Of a stretch of DNA of 64,000 nt, positions 19,763-28,959 are shown one piece after another. Under the pieces are notes generated by a model, which was given only the letters and a program-made list of their open reading frames with translations, ran no database searches and was not told the DNA's origin. How positions within the stretch are numbered: position 1 is the stretch's first letter; every line of letters begins with the position of its first letter. The stretch is from Rhynchopus sp. YZ270_cl-10 (taxonomy: Eukaryota > Euglenozoa > Diplonemea > Diplonemida > Diplonemidae), in contig OZ037839.1 of the NCBI GenBank assembly GCA_964035575.1, positions 248,001-312,000 of the forward strand. Reading direction: 5' to 3'. A program made the translations under genes and the position numbers.

Positions 19763-20470
19763 ATCAGACAAGATCTCGTTAGGCGTATACTTCTGGGCCT
19801 CGTTCACTTCATAAACCACAGATGCAATTTTTTGAGCCTACGACCCCGCATTTAACTCATTTCGATCCGCTGATTTCAATCCCAAAAAATATTTCAAAAA
19901 AATATTTCTGGTGTGGCACCTTAACCGATTCTGCGTGGTTCTACCCGTTGTCCCTCCGTAAAGGGGGGGTATGGATGTTGGAAAACAGGCCTTCATAGGC
20001 ACCTTCGGTACAACGTCGCAGGCAGGCCAAACAGCGTTTTAAATTTGTTGTTTGTGAGCTACCCGCATGTGGAAGGCCCACTTCTCAGAATTCACGACAT
20101 CTTTTCTCTACCCGATCGGTGGAGTACATATTTGTTATCACCCCCTGGTTACCCTACTTACACATTTTCAAAAGAATCGGCGTTGAAGAAAATAAGAATG
20201 CTCGATGTTCACTCGTGGGATAGTTTTTCACGAGTATAAAGTACGGTGTGAACATCTCATATATTGGTGCACTCTCGCTGATCTCTTTGACCGGAAATAT
20301 GTGCAACACATGCACTCCTCCTCGCGTGTGCGGTTGATGAAGCTGTTGCAAGCGTCTTCTCCATTACAGTCTCAAGAGAAATACGTCTGACAGCAGACGA
20401 GTTCGGGGCTGGACATACACTCAAATGCAGGACATGTCTTTAATGTCCTAATCCTGTGCACCAAGCACCA
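19763..20470. other. Intergenic, no gene seen
   Basis: Mixed-composition DNA. Two overlapping peptide-like frames on the plus strand (20045-20239 and 20205-20390) have no family resemblance and could be gene debris. Confidence 0.4.
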
Positions 20471-20554
20471 CCCCAGGCGCTTCGCGGCGAAGGGCAGGCT
20501 TAGCCCAGCCCTTAGCCGCGAAGCGACTGGGGGGTCTGGGGGGCGGAGCCCCCC
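20471..20554. repeat. GC-rich double hairpin
   Basis: CCCCAGGCGCTTCGCGGC at 20471 pairs with GCCGCGAAGCGACTGGGG ending at 20532, through an AAGGGC/GCCCTT inner stem. It is followed at once by a second hairpin, GGGGGGCGGAGCCCCCC (20538-20554). The composition is strikingly unlike the AT-rich surroundings. Confidence 0.8.
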
Positions 20555-20561
20555 AGCGAAA

Positions 20562-21993
20562 TTTTTTGACTTAACACTGCTTGTGCTTAGAAAACCCGAA
20601 TTTTTTACCCTTCAAAATTGCATTTGAGGAACTCACAACGCGTCAAAACGAAAAGGTCGTTTTTGGCACTTTTAAAACCGGGCTCCGCTGAGTTCACCAT
20701 ATTTTTGCTCGATTTATTTAGTGGAGTAACTAATTAGTAATCGTATTCTCGGACAAAAATTCGGGACGAGGTGTTAGATAATTCCCCTGTATTTTACTAA
20801 GGGAAAATCCCTAGTAAAATACAGGCAAAAATCCAGGTAAAAATCACTTTGTCTCGATTTTTTAGTAAAAATACAGGGTGCAACGAAACCAGAAAAAAAC
20901 TTCGCCATTGGACGTTTCTGGGTTCCGAGCTTTTAACGCAAAAAAAATCTATTTTTTTTTCGCGAAATTTTTTGACTTAACACTGCTTGTGCTTAGAAAA
21001 CCCGAATTTTTTACCCTTCAAAATTGCATTTGAGGAACTCACAACGCGTCAAAACGAAAAGGTCGTTTTTGGCACTTTTAAAACCGGGCTCCGCTGAGTT
21101 CACCATATTTTTGCTCGATTTATTTAGTGGAGTAACTAATTAGTAATCGTATTCTCGGACAAAAATTCGGGACGAGGTGTTAGATAATTCCCCTGTATTT
21201 TACTAAGGGAAAATCCCTAGTAAAATACAGGCAAAAATCCAGGTAAAAATCACTTTGTCTCGATTTTTTAGCAAAAATACAGGGTGCAACGAAACCAGAA
21301 AAAAACTTCGCCATTGGACGTTTCTGGGTTCCGAGCTTTTAACGCAAAAAAAATCTATTTTTTTTTCGCGAAATTTTTTGACTTAACACTGCTTGTGCTT
21401 AGAAAACCCGAATTTTTTACCCTTCAAAATTGCATTTGAGGAACTCACAACGCGTCAAAACGAAAAGGTCGTTTTTGGCACTTTTAAAACCGGGCTCCGC
21501 TGAGTTCACCATATTTTTGCTCGATTTATTTAGTGGAGTAACTAATTAGTAATCGTATTCTCGGACAAAAATTCGGGACGAGGTGTTAGATAATTCCCCT
21601 GTATTTTACTAAGGGAAAATCCCTAGTAAAATACAGGCAAAAATCCAGGTAAAAATCACTTTGTCTCGATTTTTTAGTAAAAATACAGGGTGCAACGAAA
21701 CCAGAAAAAAACTTCGCCATTGGACGTTTCTGGGTTCCGAGCTTTTAACGCAAAAAAAATCTATTTTTTTTTCGCGAAATTTTTTGACTTAACACTGCTT
21801 GTGCTTAGAAAACCCGAATTTTTTACCCTTCAAAATTGCATTTGAGGAACTCACAACGCGTCAAAACGAAAAGGTCGTTTTTGGCACTTTTAAAACCGGG
21901 CTCCGCTGAGTTCACCATATTTTTGCTCGATTTATTTAGTGGAGTAACTAATTAGTAATCGTATTCTCGGACAAAAATTCGGGACGAGGTGTA
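20562..21993 (+). repeat. 406-bp satellite, about 3.5 tandem units
   Basis: The exact period is 406 bp (TTTTTTGAC ends at 20570, 20976, 21382 and 21788). Units are nearly identical, with single-base differences such as TTTAGTAAAA versus TTTAGCAAAA. Each unit contains the hairpin CCTGTATTTTACTA...TAGTAAAATACAGG. The final partial unit stops at GGGACGAGGTGT, the same point at which the single copy at 3115-3513 stops. Confidence 0.95.
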
Positions 21994-22119
21994 AAAATTC
22001 TTGCTTTAATGGAATTTTTGGGCCTCAAACTCGGACATAGTAATTTTGTTCTCCAAATTTATGCTCCAAAATTTTCAGTTCAAAATCCAAAAATCCATAG
22101 GGTCCCCCCTATGGTTTTT
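21994..22119 (+). repeat. Dispersed pre-tract block, copy C
   Basis: It begins AAAAATTCTTGCTTTAATGG and is related to the starts of the copies at 18455 and 18239. It joins the end of the 406-bp satellite directly to the start of the 7-mer tract. Confidence 0.6.
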
Positions 22120-23191
22120 ACACAGTACACAGTACACAGTACACAGTACACAGTACACAGTACACAGTACACAGTACACAGTACACAGTACACAGTACAC
22201 AGTACACAGTACACAGTACACAGTACACAGTACACAGTACACAGTACACAGTACACAGTACACAGTACACAGTACACAGTACACAGTACACAGTACACAG
22301 TACACAGTACACAGTACACAGTACACAGTACACAGTACACAGTACACAGTACACAGTACACAGTACACAGTACACAGTACACAGTACACAGTACACAGTA
22401 CACAGTACCCAGTACCCAGTACCCAGTACCCAGTACCCAGTACCCAGTACCCAGTACCCAGTACCCAGTACCCAGTACCCAGTACCCAGTACCCAGTACC
22501 CAGTACCCAGTACCCAGTACCCAGTACCCAGTACCCAGTACCCAGTACCCAGTACCCAGTACCCAGTACCCAGTACCCAGTACCCAGTACCCAGTACCCA
22601 GTACCCAGTACCCAGTACCCAGTACCCAGTACCCAGTACCCAGTACCCAGTACCCAGTACCCAGTACCCAGTACCCAGTACCCAGTACCCAGTACCCAGT
22701 ACCCAGTACCCAGTACCCAGTACCCAGTACCCAGTACCCAGTACCCAGTACCCAGTACCCAGTACCCAGTACCCAGTACCCAGTACCCAGTACCCAGTAC
22801 CCAGTACCCAGTACCCAGTACCCAGTACCCAGTACCCAGTACCCAGTACCCAGTACCCAGTACCCAGTACCCAGTACCCAGTACCCAGTACCCAGTACCC
22901 AGTACCCAGTACCCAGTACCCAGTACCCAGTACCCAGTACCCAGTACCCAGTACAGTACAGTACAGTACAGTACAGTACAGTACAGTACAGTACAGTACA
23001 GTACAGTACAGTACAGTACAGTACAGTACAGTACAGTACAGTACAGTACAGTACAGTACAGTACAGTACAGTACAGTACAGTACAGTACAGTACAGTACA
23101 GTACAGTACAGTACAGTACAGTACAGTACAGTACAGTACAGTACAGTACAGTACAGTACAGTACAGTACAGTACAGTACAGTACAGTACAG
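22120..23191 (+). repeat. Composite tract: (CACAGTA)n, (CCCAGTA)n, (CAGTA)n
   Basis: Three pure arrays abut without spacers: about 41 copies of CACAGTA (22120-22407), about 78 of CCCAGTA (22408-22953) and about 48 of CAGTA (to 23191). Each junction is a single unit change with the CAGTA core kept in phase. Confidence 0.95.
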
Positions 23192-23242
23192 ATAAATAAT
23201 TATTCTGTGCACTGTGTGCTTTTTTGAAAAAGGAACCATTTA

Positions 23243-23369
23243 CCACCTGATTTTTACCCCGCGTATAGGCGCGTAAAGGCCCGTACAGGTCAGTATAGGC
23301 CTAACCCCACCCATTTCCCCCAGCCTTTACGCGCTATACGCGCCTATATGCGGGGTAAAAATCAGGTGG
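23243..23369. repeat. 127-bp foldback
   Basis: CCACCTGATTTTTACCCCGC at 23243 is perfectly inverted at 23350-23369. Inner parts also pair (GGCGCGTAAAGGC with GCCTTTACGCGC). It lies just beyond the kinase gene's stop and poly(A) signal. Confidence 0.85.
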
Positions 23370-23370
23370 A

Positions 23371-23376
23371 TTTATT
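23371..23376 (-). promoter_or_regulatory. AATAAA polyadenylation signal overlapping the stop
   Basis: On the minus strand CAATAAATC contains both the in-frame stop TAA (23374-23372) and AATAAA (23376-23371). If used, the 3' UTR would be very short. Confidence 0.5.
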
Positions 23377-25464
23377 GGAGAGGGCCGAGTTCTCTATTTT
23401 CTTCGGGATAGGTGGAGGTTGTAAGATTCCCGGGAAGAAAACACATTGGCACATGAGTGCACAGCACCATCACAACGTATACCTCCTTGATGCGCGCGAA
23501 CAGCTTCTTCTCAAAGATGCAAAAGGACTTCTTCAGGAGTGGGTTAGGACCGTCAGGGCTGCGGCCGGGTGTGAGCTCGTAGAAGAACATCATTCCTGTA
23601 CGTGGGAAGTGAATACATACAATGCAACGAGGATAATTAGAAAAAAGGCCGAATCGGCCTCGCTAAGGCCGGCCCAGGCGTAATATTAGCACGCCTCAAG
23701 CCACGCCTCAGATAGATTGTCCAGACATGCCTATTTTCAGGGCGCAGTCGGCCTCGCTGCATTGTCTCAATACCTGCAGTGCTACCAGCGCACCTAGCAG
23801 CAAGCACGTTGCTACCCAGGAGCGCTGGGCACTGCTACATGCATATGGTGTACTAGGTGATACACAGAGCCCTTGGAACAGACGTAGTGGCGGTCTACGG
23901 TGTTGCATTGTGGCTCTTTTTAATGAGTTCCTTTCGCAGCAGCCTATCATGTCCACATACCATTGTCAAGCGTCACGAACGAAGGTGCCCCTGGATGCCG
24001 CAGATCACCACACTTCGACACCGTGCGGTGGTGCCTGCAGCCCCCGACGACGAAGTTGTTTTTGTTCGGCGAGCGGTCGCCGTTGCCGATGACGAAGTCG
24101 TACATGGCGAGCTCCGACTGCCGCACCATGCCGATGGCGTCTCTTGGCTCCCATGGGTCCTCTGGGCTCATATGCGTCTGCCAGGAGTCGCTGTGCGGCA
24201 CCCACGGGATGAGGAAGTCGCTCGACAACAGTGGCCGCACATCGGCGATGAAGAGCTGCACGCTCACACCAACAACTTCCTCTCCAGGAAACTCATCGTC
24301 ATCATGCACCATCCAACCTTGGTCGCGGTTGTACTTGAGAAAGTCTTTATCGACCCACTCCCTGTAGGTGTGCACATGGCTCTCCTTCGCAAAGATGTCA
24401 ATCAGTTTCATGTCGCCTGCGAACCTATCCAACATCGAATTTATCCGCTTCACGGGTACATGAGCCCATGCTGTGGGGGGGACCCTATTGGTCTGCATGA
24501 CACGGTCCGCAAAGAAGGAACCCACCTCGCTCATGGCCTCGTACTGGAAAAGCTTCTGCGGGACTTTGACGATGGCTTTGAGGCGTTTGTCTGCTTTGAA
24601 GGTGACTTTGAATTTTATGGTCCGTTCGTCGTACTTTTGTGTCATGGGGCGCATTTCGTCCCAATGCTCTGAGTCTGCTAGTAGCTTTAGACAGCGCTCG
24701 TCGTGCGCAGGGTTGAAGGGCACTGTGAACAGGTCGCACCCGGTTGCCTCGAGGAGGTCTGTGTGCGTAGAAGGTATAGGGGGGCCGTGGCAGGCGCGTG
24801 GGTGCTGGTCGGTTTTGTCTTTGAGGTGCGCGAATTTGTCGCATTTGACGCTAACCGTCTTTGCAATGCGTTCCTCAAGACTGCCAAAGTGGAGGTCCGA
24901 AACGTCGGAGTCTGCGTCCTTCACGGCGTCGCTCTCATCTTCGTTGGAGGATGACTGCCCGGAGCTGGAGCTGGCCTGATGCTCATCGCTGCTTTCTTCG
25001 TGTTTGCGGTGGTGGTGGTGGTGGTGGTGGTGGTGGTGACGGTGGTGTTTGTGTGTTTGGATGTCTTCTGCTCGGTCTTCTGTCTCCCCACTGCTGTCTG
25101 ATGCAACTGCGAGGTCCGGGAAGTCTGGGATGACCACCTTCACAGGGCGGCGGGGGCGGTGGCGTGTGGGGCGGGGTGTCGTGTCCGGGCTGTCGCTGTC
25201 GCTGCTTTCTTCGCTACTTCGGCTGTCCTCTTCACTCTCGTCTAACTTCTGTTTGGGTGTCTTCTCCCGTTGTTCCCTGCCTTGCCGTTTGAATTCGATG
25301 ACCTGCATGTTCCACACAAAGAGCACACAGCACAACGCAATCAGCACCCCAATCGCAACATAGGTGTTGCGCTGTCGTAGCGCGCGTCGTCGTGATCTGT
25401 GTGCACCCCCACCGGGCAGGTCGCGCTGCGTCTCGACTATTTTGATCTCCCGCAGGCTCACCAT
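23372..25464 (-). CDS. FAM20/four-jointed-like secretory-pathway kinase (two exons)
   Basis: Exon 1 is 25464-23961 and exon 2 is 23595-23372, giving about 575 residues. The ATG at 25464 gives a basic N-terminus and one signal-anchor (residues 35-53), so it is a type II membrane protein, probably in the Golgi. A Ser/acidic stem (70-195) holds a His tract (about 140-152). The kinase-like domain shows AIVKVP (K300), SEVGSFFADRVMQTNRVPP (E313, like the AEVAAFHLD...VPP helix), YDFVIGNGDRSPNKNNF (catalytic D463) and VTLDNG (metal-binding D500). Read through, exon 1 stops three codons after LDNG. Splicing G|GTATGT to TACAG|GA keeps frame and adds the family's end, NPLLKKSFCIFEKKL. Likely phosphorylates secreted proteins; the substrate is unknown. 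A second donor (GAG|GTATAC, near 23480) is possible. Confidence 0.8.
23596..23960 (-). other. Predicted spliceosomal intron (365 nt)
   Basis: The donor is GTATGT at 23960 and the acceptor is TACAG ending at 23596. TTCTAATTAT about 45 nt upstream of the acceptor is a possible branch site. Removal restores frame between the kinase LDNG motif and its C-terminal segment. The intron contains a chance-looking 82-codon open frame with a hydrophobic stretch. Confidence 0.75.
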
Positions 25465-26718
25465 CTCCCAGCAAAGCCCTAGGGGGAGGTGGGGGTGTGG
25501 GGGAGACGTGCCCTGTGGAGTTGCTGAAGATGCGTGGATAAGGGGCCTGGTGGGGTAGCGTGTGCTAAAAGAACATGATTCGTTTTGAGAAGGTTTATAA
25601 GATGAACCTCAGCGATGCTGAGTCACCTTGAAAAGGTTTGGTGAAAGATGACCCTTTGTGCCCTTTAGCGTTTCGTTTCGAAAGTATTTGGAAACGAAAG
25701 CGGCGTTTGGCAAAAGGCGTTGTGCCAGGTGAGACAAAAAAAAAGTTGAAAGTGCAAATGCACTGCAACCAAGTGTTCAAAGAATGATGCAACAATAGAG
25801 AGAGAGTACGCAAAGTGAAGCACAGCCTCGTGCGCTTAGCCTCCAGAGAGGAACATGGTGCGAACGCCTCGACGGACGCAGGCACAAAAATGGAAATAAC
25901 AAATTCATATACTTTCAAATAAAATTTGAAAGCATTAGGGAAGTGTATAAAAAACAACAACAACCCATCTTTTTTTTTTTTTAATTCCTTGTTGCAAAAA
26001 TGTGAAAGGGGAAAAATAAACTGTTTCCTTGCATAAATTGAAACTTTCAGTAGATTGGTTTCGAACTTTTACCCTGTTTCAGTCTTAAGAATTATACAGT
26101 AGTATTCAAAAGGGAAATAAAAATTTTTGACTTTGAAAGCAATAAAAAAAAGTCCGTGCAGTGGACCTGGACATAAATAAAATCTGAAAGAATTGCACCC
26201 CTCCCTATGCACACAACAGAGAAAGTGATCAGCGTGGGAGAGACGGAAAAATACCCACAACGGTGTTCTAAAAAACAAAAAAACACAATAAAGAACGAAG
26301 CTTCTGAGAACAGTGATCTGATGAGAACCAAAAGCAAAAAAAGAGACGTTAAAAGCACAAGCGCCTCACCGTTCATCGGCAGAGGCACTTGCCCCGCTAC
26401 CCAACATACACCAGGCACCAGGGCCGGCAACTCACGAACGTAAGAACCCCATCTACCCTACCCCTCCCTCCTGCCCCCCCTTCCCACTGAGAATAACCAC
26501 GCCTGACGCTAACCATCATTTCCATCCCACGGAAAATGGCTTTCCCCTCAAAAAACCATCAACCCACCATCATCCGAAAACCCAAAAAGATAGCATCAGG
26601 ACTGGAGAACACTACTGCGACAACACTCTCCCCCTCTTCTATGAAGGTAGTGCCTAGGGAGGCCCTCCTCCTCATCCTCCATGATCTTCGTTGCTTCTGT
26701 ATCCGAAGGCGGCTCACT
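25465..26718. other. Intergenic / upstream region of the kinase gene
   Basis: Nothing defensible beyond short AT-rich frames. GACGCAGGCACA occurs here (25873) and at 16767, a weak hint of an old dispersed repeat. No promoter motif is clear. Confidence 0.4.
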
Positions 26719-26985
26719 TCACCGAGTCCACAGAAGCGTGGAGAGGGTGTGAGGCCACTTGCTTGTTGTGTTAGGGTCGCACTGCATTGAAGAGGATGAG
26801 TGGACATCATGTGGCGGTTGTGTCATGTCGGTGTCGATGTCCATCATCATTGATGGAGTGTGGGCCGGCTCGTGGGTGTTGGTGTTCCTGCGTTTGCAGG
26901 GCTGTACGGTGCTGGTGTGCTCGGAGAGGGAGAAGGCACGCTTCCGTGGGCAAGGCAGTGCATTGCAAGGCTCAAACGCAAGCAT
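26719..26985 (-). CDS. Hypothetical 88-residue nuclear-type protein
   Basis: ATG-initiated frame with coding-like composition in an otherwise AT-rich region. The start is MLAFEPCNALPCPRKRAF, then CKRRNTNTHEP, giving two basic clusters that could form a nuclear localisation signal. A Met/Asp-rich middle (MMMDIDTDM) and a Ser/Thr/Pro-rich end follow. The layout recalls the N-termini of small nuclear cofactors such as akirin, but the akirin C-terminal region is not found downstream. It may be a first exon: GTGAAG/GTGAGC donor-like sites lie at the stop. No function assigned. Confidence 0.35.
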   Translation of the reverse strand: MLAFEPCNALPCPRKRAFSLSEHTSTVQPCKRRNTNTHEPAHTPSMMMDIDTDMTQPPHDVHSSSSMQCDPNTTSKWPHTLSTLLWTR

Positions 26986-28959
26986 TTGAAAGGGGGATAT
27001 GGGTGTGTTGTGTTTTGCCTGTTATTGAGGAGCATTGGGGGATCATTGCCAGAAAGAGATGTTCGAGTAAGCTTCCCTGTAGTCTATGTGTAGAGGTACA
27101 CTGCGACCTCGAGGGGTGGCAAATGTGATGCAGATGTGTTTTTTGCCAACGGAATTAGAGTGGGCAACGGCCTGAACGGAGTATAGCCCACTGATGCAGC
27201 ATGAGTGTGTGTTTGACAACTAATTATTAACTAGGGGGGTAATTCTTGTGCAGAATGTGTCCCCAATGCAGATGTGTGTGTATGGTAACTTGGTAGGGAA
27301 AAAAGATGCCATATGGAGGGGAAGGGGAGAGGAGGAGGAGGGGATATATATTCTTTATTTTGCTATGTTTGACATTTCTTTTGTGTTCTGTTGGTGCGCT
27401 TTGTTCACACACAGAGACACCCCCCTTTTTGTATTACTATTTTTTTTTTCGTTTTCACAGACCCACCCCCTCCACCCTACCCCATGACCCCTCCCCGCCC
27501 GCTGCGAATATGTTTTTCCACATATTGTTTTTGGCCAAAAAAGGAGAAAATGTTGAGAACATAAATCATCCGGTCGGCCTGTGTGTTGAATGACACATAC
27601 TGTTTTTTTTTGAAAATCTGATAAAAGGTTATAGCCACGTCACAAAAAAGTGGTCTTGGCACGCAAAAGTGGTTCTAGCAACAGAGATAAGGGTTTTTTG
27701 CTTCCCCCACTCACGAAAAAGTCTCTAGGGGCAATTCTAAGCACCCAAGGCAAAAACATTTGCCGGGCAAAAGGAAGGTTTTTTTTTTTTTTTACTGGTT
27801 TTCTTCCTTGCTTTCGTATTTTTTGTTTTCTTTATCTATGTGGATGGAAGGTTTTTTTTTGAGTGACAACATGTCACCGCTAAAATAAAAGAAAGTAAAA
27901 GAAAAGTTTTTTTTATGTGAACCTAAGCCTCTCTGTGCTTAGTCACGAATAAAAATTGGTATTCTTTGGGTTAAAAATTAAAGCGAATTTATGGAGTGGG
28001 TTGGAAACCCAACTTGCCGGGGGGTCGTGGGGGGAAATTCTGCGTGCACAGCACTATCACCTTTCTTTGCTTTTTTTGTTTTTGTTTGTTTTTTTGTGAG
28101 TGTGACGGGGGGGAGAGATAGTTGATCTTATTACAAAAAAAATCAGTTATGTTTTTTGTTCGCATTTTGTGGTGTCATTTTTTCACATATTTTTTTGTTA
28201 ACTGCTTCGTATTGCTATTCTTCATGAGACACACCATTTTCTTTTTCCTTCCTTCAAAACTTCACACACCCTGAAGCACCCTGAAAATGGCGGGTCAAAG
28301 TTATTTCATCTACTTTCTATTCTACTGAATAGAAGGTAAAATAGGGTTCACTAAAAAAATATTTTCATCATATGCAAAAAAAAGAAAAAAACTGGGGAAC
28401 TGGGGACATGCACAGTACAAATACAAGAAAAGTGAATTTACAGCAAGGTGCCTGACCATGCAGGCGCCCGGGCGGATGCAAGTTGCACCCCTCGTACTTA
28501 AAGGCACTTCAAGTATTTCAACATATGCAATCAATACATTGATAGCATAGGAGGAGGGATCAACAAAAATGTTCCCGTCTTCCTTTTCAAATAAAAATTG
28601 CGGCAAAAAAAAAGAAGAAGAAATCAAAAATGGCTGACTCGGAGGCTAGAACAAGGGTTATTTTTCTTGTGAGAATTTCTTAGAAACTAAAAAAAAAAAA
28701 GGGCGAAAAAAGCTCTCAGATATGCACAGAACTATTAAAACGAATTTCTGTCACTAATTTTTTGTTTTTTTGTGGTACACATACATAAATTATCCTTTTA
28801 AAAAAAGGGGTCTTTCAACTGAATATATCTAGGTTGGGTACGTTAGGTACCCCAAAAACTAAAAGGCTTTTTAATTATCCCATCCCACCTTGGACAGCAC
28901 AACAAACACTGAATTGTCAAACAACCTCAAAGACACTGCAGCACATTACACCCCATCAC
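26986..28959. other. Intergenic, AT-rich, no gene seen
   Basis: About 2 kb of AT-rich DNA with many homopolymer runs. It includes copy 2 of the 28-bp repeat (28242-28269). It forms the 3' flank of the giant gene. No AATAAA lies near the stop on the minus strand; AATTAAAAA at about 28876 is the nearest relative. Confidence 0.5.
28242..28269 (+). repeat. 28-bp dispersed repeat, copy 2
   Basis: Identical to 4036-4063. Confidence 0.6.

Noticed and set aside
20562-21993. Regular repeats as a possible CRISPR array
   Set aside because: The 406-bp units are contiguous and identical, with no spacers. The other tracts are simple microsatellites.
23708-23956. An 82-codon minus-strand frame with a hydrophobic segment inside the kinase gene
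   Set aside because: It lies almost wholly within the predicted intron, overlaps the exon 1 boundary in another frame and resembles nothing known. Best taken as chance.
26719-26985. Calling the small minus-strand frame akirin
   Set aside because: Only the basic-cluster layout is reminiscent. The conserved C-terminal akirin helix is not found downstream in any frame.
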